Assembly (NCBI RefSeq): GCF_002104995.1
Contig: NW_024468249.1
Location: 1,612,001-1,676,000 of the forward strand
Source: Linderina pennispora
Taxonomy: Eukaryota > Kickxellomycota > Kickxellomycetes > Kickxellales > Kickxellaceae
Reading direction: 5' to 3'
DNA: 64,000 bases
The position numbers and the translations under genes were made by a program. Positions within the stretch are counted from its first letter, which is position 1, and every line of letters begins with the position of its first letter. The notes under the pieces were generated by a model. The model was not told where the DNA came from. It made no database searches and saw nothing but the letters and a program-made list of their open reading frames with translations. Below are positions 9,865-20,435 of this stretch, in pieces.

Positions 9865-11027
9865 GTTAACTACAGTAGGAAAATGTGTGGCGACGGAAAA
9901 GGAGGGATTAGTGGCTGAATGAGAGAGAAAGACTCTCGAATATATGTGCTTCCTTCAGTCGGAAAGCAGCGCTATGCGTAGTCCTTAAATAGCATTCCAC
10001 GCGGTGATGGCACATGAGTTCAGCGCTGCGACATTCATCCCGGTGCGCTCCCCTCTCCACGCGCAATAACGACCCGCAAAGACCTTACCCGCAGTGTTAG
10101 ACTATTAGAATAGGGAGGGTATATTATAGATACAAAAATTATGGATACATGGAAAGAAAGGAGGGCAGCGCCCGAGTGCTCATCCGGCTTTGAACCCTAT
10201 ATTCCCATCTTTTTTCTCCTGTTGTTTTCATTCCCTTTTCCACCACCTGAAGCGGCAAATCCCAACCTGTAGCTTGGAACACAAAGTACAAGTGAAATTA
10301 CATCACTAGCGACGGGACCACGCGCAACAGGCGATCGTCCCTCAGAATGACATTCAACTCCTGTTGGGCAGCAGTGGTAGCGATGAAAAAATGGTGCAAG
10401 CGGGGAGATTTGCGGCCTTATCCGCCCTGTCCCAACACCGAAGAAATAAATGCGCTGCTTGTTGGCAACATGTACTAGCTCTACCTAATGTCCTGGACCA
10501 TGCCCGGCTCCATCACCGGGTACATACCTAGCTCCACGCATGTAGCGCTTCCCTGTGTCCAGCTTTTGTATCCGTCTGTGAATGTTCACGAATGCACCAG
10601 CTGATCCCATGCTCGCCAGCTACTCCGCACCCCTCATCCCCTTCAAACCCGGTTCTATACGCGTACCTCCAGTCATGTTGGCACTACGTCTGTGCAGAGC
10701 AACAATGGAGCGGAGGTCACATTTCGGATATCTATGCAACACATTGCAGCGTACACACATGGCGATTTGATTTGATATGTTGAACAGAGTGCCCTTTGCA
10801 CTATTTCTACTCTCAGCAGCAAATCCCATCCTCAAGCAACCCTCTTTCTGGGAGCATGGATAGTGGCTGTAGACCGAGCGGCCAACGAAGTGGTGGGCAA
10901 AAAAGTTGTCATTTCTGGTTGAAATCAATCCACTTTCCTCTTCAGCCGAACCCCTATTATTTGGTTACTTTTTAATACCCGTTCTTCATCTTTTACAACC
11001 TTACTACACCAGTTCGTGCAAACTCTA
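9865..11027. other. Intergenic spacer, about 1.2 kb, divergent promoters
   Basis: The spacer separates two divergent genes and so carries both promoters. No frame here has a domain or convincing codon structure. A CT-rich tract with Ser/Lys-poor short frames near 10930-11010 lies just before the + strand gene and fits a 5' UTR. Confidence 0.55.
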
Positions 11028-11645
11028 ATGTATCAGCAGCCACCGATGAGCCAGAACAACTACGGCGGGCCGCAGCCGTCGCATGGCCCGCAGGGAATGC
11101 CACCACCATCAGTCACTGGAACCATGTCGCAAGCCGGCGGCTACACTGGCACCCAGTATCAGTCCTACCCACAGCAGTCTTACCCGCCGATGTCCCAGGC
11201 GCCCATGCAGCAGCCATACACCACCCAGCCGCAAGCCCCGCCACCCATGGCGCCGCAGCAGTCTGCAGGAAACGGCATACCGGACCCCTCCATGATGTCA
11301 GCAAACTACCCGCCGCAGACCGCCTTCTCCGCACAGAGCTCGCAGGCTGAGGGACCGCGGCCGCCACCAGCCGGGCGCACGTCGCGGCCTGTGAGCCAGT
11401 ACCAGCCGCCAAACATGAACTCGAGCCGCCACTCGGCTCCGTCGCAGTCGAACCGGAGACGGTCGCACTACGGCCAGCTGGTGCCACATGAGCCTGACAA
11501 GAGCTCGGCCTGCAGCGGCGCGGCGTGCTCGGCGTGCTGGAAGTACAACCTCATGGGCTGCTGTGCGTGCTGCAACGGCTGGCTGCGTCTGTGCGGCGGC
11601 GGGTTCAAGATCAGCGACGTCAATCCGTTCTCCTCGTCCAAGTAA
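11028..11645 (+). CDS. Pro/Gln-rich protein with Cys-rich C-terminal segment
   Basis: A complete frame of 205 residues. I start it at the ATG at 11028, because the extension to 11016 would need a GTG start. The first two thirds are low complexity, rich in Gln, Pro, Tyr, Ser and Met (repeats such as Y-P-Q-Q-S-Y-P-P-M-S). A basic patch S-N-R-R-R-S-H-Y-G follows, then a cysteine cluster of eight Cys in about 30 residues (S-A-C-S-G-A-A-C-S-A-C-W and G-C-C-A-C-C-N-G-W-L). The layout resembles small cysteine-rich tail proteins (CYSTM-like) that attach to membranes through palmitoylated or hydrophobic Cys segments, but the match is by composition only. The disordered N-terminus may mediate weak contacts. 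Function unknown. Confidence 0.7.
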   Translation: MYQQPPMSQNNYGGPQPSHGPQGMPPPSVTGTMSQAGGYTGTQYQSYPQQSYPPMSQAPMQQPYTTQPQAPPPMAPQQSAGNGIPDPSMMSANYPPQTAFSAQSSQAEGPRPPPAGRTSRPVSQYQPPNMNSSRHSAPSQSNRRRSHYGQLVPHEPDKSSACSGAACSACWKYNLMGCCACCNGWLRLCGGGFKISDVNPFSSSK

Positions 11646-11777
11646 AATTTTCTGACGGCTCGCTGATTATCAAACCTGATGTCAAAGACGCGCCATGGCG
11701 TTTTGTAACTTATCTCTCTTCGTCTGTTAGTTTCTCCAAGGAGGTCCTTTAAATATTTGCATGCCACTCTATTCGAA

Positions 11778-13111
11778 ATGCAGGGTCTAATTCGCACTAA
11801 TGCTTTCCGCCGCCTGGACTGCCCGCAGGTTCTATTCCTCGGGCAAGGAAACCTGCGCGCGAGTACCTGGACAAAAACCCCTCCCCATTTGAAGTATTCG
11901 ACCGCAATGCAAAGCGCATGCAGCGTGACCGTGCCTGCTGCCCGGCACCTGGACAGCCGTGAAGTCGACTACCTGCGAGACGAAGGTGGCAGCACGTGTG
12001 GCAGACCGTCTGCTGGATATCAAGCGCCGGTACCACACCGTGGTGGAGATCGGGAGCCGGGTGCGGCCACCTGGCCAAGGCAGTCGACGACGACATGATG
12101 GACAGGCTGGTCATGTGCTGAGATGTCCAAGGTTGCGCTGAACCGCGACAAGGACGCAGAGTATGACGTCGAGGTGGAACGGCGAGTCATGGACGAGGAG
12201 ATGCCGCAGTTTGAGCCCGAGTCGCTGGACGCTGTCGTCAGCAGCCTGTCGATGCACTGGGTCAACGATCTGCCTGGCATGATGATCCAGATCAGAAAGG
12301 CGCTGGTTCCCTGACGGCGTGTTCATCGGCGCCATGTTTGGCGGAGACAGTCCTGTTCGAGCTGAGGTAAGCATTCCAGTGATCTGATGAGCAAATCTCC
12401 CCGCACTCCTGATCCTTTGAAATGACGCTCACCCTGTCCCGCTCTGTCCGCACGGTATATTTATAGAACGTCGCTGCAGCTGGCTGACGTCGACCGGGAC
12501 GGCGGAATTGCAGCTCGGGTTTCGCCACTTACCGATACGCGCGACATGGGCAGTCTGCTGAAGCGCGCCGGACTCACCCTGTCGACTGTTGATGTCGACA
12601 ACATTATTGTCAACTACCCCACCATGCTCCACCTGATCTCGGACCTTGAACGCGATGGGCGAGGGCAACTCGGTGGTCCAGCGGATGCCGTTCCTGAAGC
12701 GGGATACGCTGCTGGCGGCCTCGGCAATTTACAAAGGTAGGTGCTGTTTGTTGCGCACGTATGTTTTTGTAATATGGAATCTGCTCCGGTTCGACGAAGC
12801 TCTATATTAAGCGACCGCGCAATATTTTCGTATGCTATTGTAGAGATGCATGGAAACAAGGACGGTACAATTCCAGCTACGTTCCAGGTCATATACATGG
12901 TAAGTTGCATCTATTGTGGTTGTATGCTAAGGCATCGGAATCGCCATGTCTGGCAATTGCAACAATAGCTGCTTAATTTCATTTGCTAAAATATCCTATT
13001 GTGCTGTAGATTGGGTGGAAGCCTGACCCGTCGCAGCCCCAGCCGCTTCCGCGTGGGTCGGGGGAGGTGTCACTAGGCGAGATGTTCAACGAGAAGGCAC
13101 ACAAGCTTTAG
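11778..13111 (+). CDS. NDUFAF5: NDUFAF5-like mitochondrial complex I assembly methyltransferase-fold protein
   Basis: A mitochondrial matrix protein of the SAM-dependent methyltransferase fold which, in animals, hydroxylates an arginine of subunit NDUFS7 early in complex I assembly. Exons: 11778-12366, 12467-12736, 12844-12899 and 13010-13111, all joined by GT-AG sites in phase. Key similarity: F-D-R-N-A-K-R-M-Q, the SAM loop V-E-I-G-S-G-C-G-H-L-A-K, V-V-S-S-L-S-M-H-W-V-N-D-L-P, P-D-G-V-F-I-G-A-M-F-G-G-D, N-Y-P-T-M-L-H-L-I-S-D-L, and the near-invariant end G-N-K-D-G-T-I-P-A-T-F-Q-V-I-Y-M plus G-W-K-P. The N-terminus is basic with R-R-F-Y-S-S, a plausible presequence cleavage region. One-base slips are needed near 11860, 11940, 12050, 12310, 12350 and 12645. 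Its presence implies that this fungus keeps a rotenone-sensitive complex I. Confidence 0.88.
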
Positions 13112-15431
13112 CAGGGGTGGAAAAGCACATCACGCCGGCTTTCCCTTCGTTCCGCCGCGCCGCGAAGGGTGTGGGCGGAGCCAAAGAGAGATACGTGGGT
13201 GACACATTTGTAGTGAATAAAAAAGCGTGCTTATCTCGCATACGCATCTCCGTTGCATGGTGGTGATAAGGTGGAGGGTCTCCAGGTCAGTCACCTGAAC
13301 AGCACATCGCCCCCCTTCCTGGGCGTTCTGTGGGGGTGGGAAACGCGGGCTTCTCCTCCCTTCCATGCAACATCTGCAGTGCACAAACGTAAGCACTCCA
13401 TTCATGGGCATGGTAAAAGAAAACGCCGCTCCGGCACCAGCTCCACATGTGCTTGCATCTCCTGCTGGCCGGGGCAAATACTGCCAACCAGAAACTGCCC
13501 ACCCCCCGTGTTTGTTGATGCGCAGGAGAAAAAGGGACTTTCATCCTGCCTGCATTGGGTGTTTCCCATGACCTCGTTTTCTGGTGCGTGGGCGGGTTGG
13601 TAGTGGAGGGATAGTTTGCGCTACGTGACCATTTTGCCCATCGTATTGCGCTGGCGCTCTTTTTGCGGGCCGTCCCCAGTATGGTCATGCTGGCTTCATG
13701 GGCGCAGCGGGCGGACTCCCTCCATCCCTGTCACGTTTCTTCCAGCTTCGAACAATAGCAGGAGCTGCTTCCTCCCTCTCTGCCCAGAGGAAATCAGCGT
13801 GCCGCCAAAGATTATTTTCAGATGCTGGCTGCAAAAGAAATAGCTCAGGCGAACGGAAGGGCCAAGACAGGAGGGGCTCTAACATGGAAGAAATTTTTAT
13901 TTTTGGAAAAGCAAACAAGGGGCCCGCTTCTGCATCATGTGTAAAAATGCTGATGTTCCCCCTTTTGCGAGACGCGACAGCCACTTCGTCTGTGCGAGGA
14001 GAAATAGCGCAGACATAGCGCAGACAATCCAGCACGACACTCAAAAGTACTTTACAGGCCCCTCGCCACATTCCAATATCTGACAATCCAAATGGCTAGC
14101 GGGAATGAGCTTTGCTGTGCACAACAAAGTCGCCAGAAAATGGAACCAACAACAAAACGGCCTACACTATTGTGCGCTTTGGCCAGGTACACTACATAGC
14201 TGCCCGTGCTCCAACTGCGACAAGAAGGCTGGAATCCATGTGCCCGTCCACGCCGGTCAGAAGGTGACGTCCCCAATACACAAAAACAGAGAAGAATAAA
14301 CAGTGCCAGCACATCATACCATGGGCACTTGATACATGGAACAGTGGGGAGTCACTCCCATGACATGTATAGGACAGGAGCGGGCACTTTTCCTGTCCTC
14401 TTGGCACCGCCCTATTCAAAGTTGCTATTCCGAGCTTCTGCAGCCGATAAGGATTTTGTTATGCGCGCTTTCCTGCAGAATAGCACGAAAGGACCAAGCA
14501 GAAGGCGCTAGTTGAACATGAGTGTCAGGCTTATTCCTTCTTGTATAGAGAAGTGCCGGACCAGAATAAGATGAAAGGGTGGATGTGCACTCCAAAATGG
14601 AGGTGGAATGATCACATGCACCACTGCTGCTCGGATAGTAAGGCCTCCACCATGCCGCCTTCCATATTCGCGAAGAGAAAGATGGCTGGCGTTCGCCGCA
14701 GCCAGCAGGAAAGTAGGCCAGCGCCGGGATATGCGAGTGTTTCGCAGTTATTCCTGGCCGGGCAGCCGTGTATTTGATGGCGCTCTGCTCGTTGTTCTTG
14801 GCAGTCCGCCGCGCAATTCATCTATAACACATCACATATCACATATCAATCGGACGAGCCATTTTTGGGCAGTATATGATCGCCCCTCCCTCACGGATAT
14901 TTATCAAGGTTCAGACCTCTGGACCCAGGGGAGTGATCCATCGCGCGCGCACTGCGCAAATGTGGCAGAGTGGCAACTCCGCTCCGCTCGCTTCAGAACT
15001 CAAGGGCATAGCTCGAAGCAGTCACGACAGCCCAGCTGACCGGCACTGTTGAAAGCAAAAAAGTAAGGATCTGCAGCGGCCAACTCGCAACCTCGAAGAA
15101 TAGACAGCATCCTGGCCTGCGGCGTCTCAGACAAGAGGGGGTGTTGGCAACCACCCCCCTTGCTCTCCCCCCACCCTGTGAAATCTCTGGTCAAGTAAGC
15201 CTGCTTGGGACTATAAAAGAACCGGCGATTTCGCAGCCTTTTTTCCTCTACTTTTTTCCTGGAGCGGCTTCTTTGCCTACCTTTATTTCAAAACTTTTTA
15301 TAAAACAGCAGTTACAGTTGAGTAAAGCTCTACGCATACAGACTTTTTTGTTACTCTGCTTCTCTTTTCTCCACTTCGTTTACCCACACACGCTATTATT
15401 ACTTTATACTTGATTTACATCTCGCTCAACC
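13112..15431. other. Gene-poor spacer, 2.3 kb
   Basis: No frame here has a recognisable domain. Short frames overlap on both strands, typical of non-coding DNA of moderate GC. From about 15230 the + strand turns pyrimidine-rich (CTTTTTTCCTC, CTTCTCTTTTCTCC), a 5' UTR-like tract leading to the gene at 15432. Confidence 0.55.
15212..15218 (+). promoter_or_regulatory. TATA box of the gene at 15432
   Basis: A TATAAAA stands about 220 bases before the start codon, followed by a CT-rich leader. Confidence 0.6.
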
Positions 15432-16905
15432 ATGCGGAACGACATGTTCGATGAAGTCCAGCTCTGCTGGGACTTCGTACCACCCGAGGAGAAGCTCTAC
15501 GTCGAGAGCCGCAAGACGCTCAACTACGTGAAGACCGGACTCAAGCGCCTGATTCTGCTGATGCGCAAGCTTGAACACTTCAGGTAAGACACTCGGTTCG
15601 TGCTCGGGCTATTTCTGTAACAGGAAATTCGGGTAAAGGGAGAGGACGTGGTTGGGCCCTGTTACATGTCTCGGTCTGGGATGGGCGATGAACACAGCCG
15701 ATCATTTTTTGGTACTACCTGGTCGGCACATCTACTTTTGTGGGCAAAGAGATGGCGAATGTTGATGCTGTGCGGGCGCATGTAGACACATCTCTGCAAA
15801 GGAAAATTTTTTGACGCGGAGCAAAAGCCGCACGTTTTTTGATGCGTAATTGAATCTGCGGGGGGATGTGTGCCGCGCGAAGAAAAGGAGAATGCTGATT
15901 TTTGACATGCTACTGCGCCGCTAGCTATTTCGCGTTTACTTTCTTTTCTGCACAGCTGTCTCTCCTCCTTCCCAGCCCAGCGACGCGAGTCTAAAAACAC
16001 CTGAAGAAAAAGCGGTCGCATGTTTTGTCCGCCATCCCACTCACGCTGCTGCTGAGCACCGCGTGTGAGCCAAAGGGACAAGTGACCCGCCCTCTCCGCA
16101 CCACCTCCCCATCCCTCCTCAACTGGCAGCGGTGGAGCGCATGGAGGAAATCCTCTACTCCGGCCTAGTCATGCCCAGACACGCTCTGTTCCCTTTGTTC
16201 TCAGCCCTCACGTGCCTGCCCACGACCGCTAGGCACTCTCTTTGAGCCATTGGGCCATTATAAATAGGACGCGCCTCCAGTAGTGAGTGCGCTGCCGCAG
16301 CATTTTGGAAACAGTATGTACTAAACATGTGCCAGACCCGTTCTTTTTCTCTGCACTAATCTAGACGCAATCCATTGGGCGGCCCCATGTGCAAGCAGAT
16401 GGAGACTCAGATTTACCACCAGTCGCTGCTGCTGAGACGGCACCAGCAGGCACTGAGCGACATGGTCGAGTCCTACAACCGCCAGCTCGAGGACGCAGAG
16501 TCGATGGCATCCGAGATCTCGGAGCAGTCGCAGACTTCGTCGTCGTACGCCGACTGGGAGGAGGTCATCGCCATGTCAAAGATGCCCATCCACCTCATCG
16601 CCTGCCGCCCACGCTCGGTGCACGGCTTTGCCGACAAAGCGGGGCGCTCGCAGTTTTTTGCTGTTCCCGAAGACTCACAGGCAGCCTCGCCTGAAGCCTC
16701 GTCAATCCACCTGACATGCGACCAGAAGTGGTTCCCGACGCAGATGACCCCGCCGCTGGAGGAGGTTATCGAGCTCAAGGCCAGGATTAAGGAGCTCGAG
16801 AAGTCGCCGCTGTTCACCACCTCGCCGTTTGCCATCAAGGACTCGCGCCAGATGGGACACGCACTCGGCACCCACCAGCAGCACACGCCGCTGTCGCTTC
16901 CATGA
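15432..16905 (+). CDS. Two-exon coiled-coil protein with N-P-L-G-G-x-M-C module
   Basis: Exon 1 (15432-15583) starts M-R-N-D-M-F-D-E-V-Q-L-C-W-D and ends in an amphipathic helix, L-K-R-L-I-L-L-M-R-K-L-E-H-F. The intron runs 15584-16364 (GTAAGA donor, TCTAG acceptor), long at 781 bases. Exon 2 continues in phase as R-R-N-P-L-G-G-P-M-C-K-Q-M-E-T-Q-I, then a coiled coil (S-L-L-L-R-R-H-Q-Q-A-L), an acidic Ser-rich stretch, a T-P-P-L-E-E-V-I-E-L-K-A-R-I-K-E-L-E helix and a Gln/His tail. The coding length is about 230 codons. The N-P-L-G-G-x-M-C block is shared with the gene at 7493-7963. I do not recognise the family; it is probably a lineage-restricted scaffold or adaptor. A TATA box inside the intron could give a shorter transcript. 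Confidence 0.7.
16259..16266 (+). promoter_or_regulatory. TATA-like element inside the intron of the 15432 gene
   Basis: A TATAAATA sits about 100 bases before exon 2. An in-frame ATG at 16387 lies within the N-P-L-G-G-P-M-C motif, so an internal promoter would make an N-terminally shortened form. This is inference from position only. Confidence 0.35.
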
Positions 16906-17199
16906 AAATATGCACAAACCACTCACGTCTATGCCCTCACGCGCTGTAATTACCCACTCCTCCTCATGTAGTATACTCCATGCCTCTCCCTCATGCCACT
17001 TTTCCCATTCTCCTATTCACTTTTGCTATAGCACAATTTCACTTTTGTAAATTCATCTTCCCCCGACACACGACTCATCTACCTCGCAGAGGAGATGGTG
17101 CAGTTGAAATTGGATAAAGCAAATTTAATATATGCATGCCGCACCCGAAAAAGATAGACATTACTACCTAAAACGCGACGGATTACCCGCAAACTCGCG

Positions 17200-18294
17200 C
17201 TATGGACTGGTGTAATTGATGTCGCGCAAAAATGCTGCTGCATTCGCTGCACTCTCGTTGTCCAGCGGCGAGTCCCACCTGCCAAACTCGTTTACGGCAA
17301 GCTGGCAGATCCGCTGGATCCGCCCCCGATTCCGCAGATTATTTCGGCTGCTTCTGCACGTCTTGTAATATGCACGCCAATCAGTGCTCTGCACCGGCGA
17401 CCACTCGTACGTGGCCAAGAACAGCGCACGCCAGAAGCCAGCCATCTTCACAGCCTGTCTACATGTGCTACGCAGCGCAGTAAGCGACTGCATGTCCACG
17501 TACCGCAGCACCTCCACCTGGCACTCGGCGGGTAGGCAGAGCAGCGGCGACTGCAGCTGCTGATGGCAAGGCGACTCGGGAGCGGCTAGCGCGCAGTATC
17601 CAGCGGCGCCGACGATCTTTGCGCTGCTGGGCGGCTCCGGGATCGACATCGGACAGCTGACCATAAACCCAAGCTCCGCAAACTCTGGCAGCTGCCCATT
17701 GTTCATGCAGGCCTCCAGCCGCTCAGCAAACAGCTGCTCGTCAACAGTCTTCTGACAGGCAAGCGGACGCGTGAACACATTCAGCGCAATGCCTGTGAAA
17801 GTCCACGCTACCTGCGCCCGCTGAAGCTCACTGCACAGAATCTCCAAGCAGACATGGTGTGCTGGCTGCCCGACCACCAGGTACTGTGCGAAGTCGTCAA
17901 GCAGCAGACCGTCGACTGGAATCCGCGGCACTGTTTTTGTCAATTGGAACCGCGACAGCATGAAGCCAATGAAGCTCAGCTTCGACTCGCTTTTGGCGTA
18001 GGCGATGTGCGTCGAGCGATCGCTTGACCACCGCTCGCTTTCGTCGGTTATGCCGGTTAGCAGGTTAAGGATGCGCATGTTGCTCAGGAACTCAGCGTCT
18101 CTCCATGCCGCCAGCAAGGCTACCCGGGTAACGTACACAAAGGGTTTTAATGCGCTGTCAGCTCTTGTGCCACCCCGGGCATTTCTTTGTTGCTGTTTTG
18201 AGCCCCGTGAGCTGTACTTACCGTCGGTGGGCGGCGGCACCATGTACTTTCTCTCGCACACGCCGCAGATGGCGCAGGTGTAGATTCGGCCCAT
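17200..18294 (-). CDS. F-box protein with N-terminal CxxC knuckle
   Basis: The frame is open for 364 codons, but a 102-base GT-AG intron (18120-18221, donor GTAAGT, acceptor GGGTAG) is exactly 34 codons long and free of stops. The spliced product is therefore about 330 residues. It starts M-G-R-I-Y-T-C-A-I-C-G-V-C-E-R-K, a likely small zinc knuckle. The middle is a helical domain I do not recognise. Near 17500 lies a good F-box, S-P-L-L-C-L-P-A-E-C-Q-V-E-V-L-R-Y-V-D with R-S-T-C-R-Q and F-W-R-A-L-F. F-box proteins act as substrate receptors of SCF (Skp1-cullin) ubiquitin ligases. The F-box is unusually near the C-terminus, so the substrate-binding part is probably the N-terminal region. Substrate unknown. 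Confidence 0.75.
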   Translation of the reverse strand: MGRIYTCAICGVCERKYMVPPPTDGKYSSRGSKQQQRNARGGTRADSALKPFVYVTRVALLAAWRDAEFLSNMRILNLLTGITDESERWSSDRSTHIAYAKSESKLSFIGFMLSRFQLTKTVPRIPVDGLLLDDFAQYLVVGQPAHHVCLEILCSELQRAQVAWTFTGIALNVFTRPLACQKTVDEQLFAERLEACMNNGQLPEFAELGFMVSCPMSIPEPPSSAKIVGAAGYCALAAPESPCHQQLQSPLLCLPAECQVEVLRYVDMQSLTALRSTCRQAVKMAGFWRALFLATYEWSPVQSTDWRAYYKTCRSSRNNLRNRGRIQRICQLAVNEFGRWDSPLDNESAANAAAFLRDINYTSP

Positions 18295-19067
18295 GTTGTA
18301 TGTGGTGGTGTGTAGTGGCAGTGGTTTTCAGAAAAATTACAAAGAGTGAAGCAACAATGCTCCTGGTTCCTTTTGCCAATCTGCGGGTGCTTCAGACCTC
18401 GCTCGAGAACGAGAGGCGTCCATCTTTCTGTCTAAAGAGGGAATTGCTCGACCGGTTTTGCTCATTCTGGCACTCTTTTCTCCCCAGATTGATGGGCTTG
18501 CGCGTGACTGGGCTTGCTCCTTGGAATATTACTTGCGGACTACCCAGACTAATGTTTCGCTGGTCCCGCCTTTTTGGCTACCCCTTCCCTCGAGTACCCT
18601 TACATTTTTCGTTGCGCGAGAGCCACTGTGAAGGCAATGCACAGTGAAGAAGGGATGCCTGCGGACTTTGCTGCAAATTTGGAGAGAGCCCAGATGCGCA
18701 TCGATAAGCGGCTTTGCCAAATATGGGCATCCTTCGGCACACAGCCGATGGCAAACTGGTAACCTATGGCTCACACTATCCATAGCATGCACATAAGTCT
18801 GGACCAGTACCAAGTGCTGTCCAGTTTTCGCCAATGGCTGGGCTTTTGCCAAGCCGTTCGATATTTCTTCTATGTCTACACCCCGGAACACAATGTGCAT
18901 CGGCAAGCTGGCAGATCGCTTGTCCTCCTGCATTACATCGCAGCTACCGGCATGTGGTTACTTTTATGGCTACGGCTCTATCAGAGGTGGTATAAAATGA
19001 TGCCTCTACCTCTACACCTTGCTTGTCTCAGCAGCTAAGTTTTCATCCATCGCATTCAAGTAGTAGT
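18295..19067. other. Divergent intergenic region
   Basis: About 770 bases between the divergent F-box gene and the first orphan gene. It contains the TATA box at 18991 and no credible gene; frames are short and on both strands. Confidence 0.55.
18991..18997 (+). promoter_or_regulatory. TATA box of the first tandem orphan gene
   Basis: A TATAAAA lies 77 bases before the ATG at 19068, a close and typical spacing. Confidence 0.65.
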
Positions 19068-19953
19068 ATGTCTTCATCTAGCCTTACTGACCCTCAGACC
19101 AGGCGCAAGCGATGCTCCGTCCACCGATACGGCTACCAGCAAATCCGCCGCCTCCACCCCACCTGTGCTTGAGCTTTTGGATATTTTGACACATATCAAA
19201 ACAGTGATGAGCACTAAATTACCTCCACTGATGCTCGCCGTCTACAAAGACATGCTCACCCATACGATCAACAAGCATAATCTGAATGCCACTATGCCTA
19301 CTATCTCTGGCGACTTGAAGGAGGATATAGCCAACCAGTGTGATGCAATGTCAAAATTCTCCGAAAAGGCTGAGATGTTTATCCAAACTACCTCCAAACT
19401 TGTAGCTGAGTATATAGAATTCACTTCTGACATCATCCAAAGCTCTACGCAAACTGTCAAGGACACGTCTGATAATATTCTAAATGATCCCCAGATGGTG
19501 CCGTTCAATATCGCAGATTTTGCTGTCGGACCGAGTAAATATCTAACCAAATTAGCACCAGAGTCGATGCCTTCTTCACAACGAGTGAGGTATTGGAAGG
19601 CTCTACTTTGCTTATACGCCCCTCCTCTTGTGCAGTATTTTGTTGAAACAGAAATCAAGGATATAACCGGTCTCACAGATATGCTATGCAAACTTAATAG
19701 GGCTTTCACTATTAACTCCTCCATCCAAACTATTAATCAAGAAAGGGAGTTCGCAAATTCAAGTGATGTTGAGTTGCGTGATATCGTAGCAAAGTTTACC
19801 GTGCATCAAAACTACAACTTGCACAACAAGTTCTGCGGTGTTGCGATGCTGGCTGCTGTTTGTACACATTCTCAGCAAATGAGAATTGTGAAAATGCTTG
19901 GACCAAAGAATCTACAACCATTAGCATCCATTAACTTTCGTGGCTATTACTAA
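19068..19953 (+). CDS. Orphan family protein, copy 1 of a tandem pair
   Basis: A protein of about 294 residues, alpha-helical by appearance, with no domain I recognise. The start M-S-S-S-S-L-T-D-P-Q-T joins the main frame after one excess base near 19102, so the N-terminus is disordered Ser/Thr-rich. The core has L-P-P-L-M-L-A-V-Y-K-D-M-L-T-H-T-I-N-K-H-N, a D-F-A-V-G-P-S-K-Y-L-T-K-L-A-P-E-S segment and Y-A-P-P-L-V-Q-Y-F-V-E. The same landmarks in the same order occur in the gene at 20436-21296: A-Y-K-E-I-L-V-L-T-I-S-K-H-N, F-F-E-S-P-T-Q-Y-L-D-T-L-T-P-D-S, and H-A-P-P-L-V-K-Y-Y-I-E. This establishes paralogy though identity is low. Neither has a signal peptide or membrane helix. Base composition is more AT-rich than in the housekeeping genes. 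Function unknown. Confidence 0.8.
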
Positions 19954-20307
19954 TGAAATCTTTTAACAAGCAGCACGCAATGTAAATGCCTTTATAACTT
20001 ACATACTAGCTTGTGTTTAACTCATACATTAAACTTGTATAAAACCTTCATTCTGTGCCGATAAATTAGTATCAGCATAGCCACATTCTTCAACAAGACA
20101 ATGTTGTGAAATACAACAGATCATTTAAGCTCCGAGGCCGAACGGTAGTTGCCGGTGCAGCAACCCCAAATAGAGTTAGATGCAGTGGTGATCTTCTGTA
20201 TAAACCCATCTGCATGCCAATGCTTCCTTACCACTGCACAAACCTAACATTCTCTTCTCTAGCTGCTACCCGAAAAGGGCGTTTCGGTGGCAGCCACCAG
20301 ATACGAG

Positions 20308-20314
20308 TATAAAT
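20308..20314 (+). promoter_or_regulatory. TATA box of the second tandem orphan gene
   Basis: A TATAAAT lies about 120 bases upstream of the ATG at 20436, parallel to the promoter of copy 1. Confidence 0.55.
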
Positions 20315-20435
20315 GGGAGTAGCTAGGCGTGGCCACCGTGGGTCCATCATCAACGGCCATCATTCTTTTCCTACTTTGTGTATTCCATTTATTCATATTC
20401 TTGAGTAGAACTGCCAGTTTCCTATCATTCTAACC

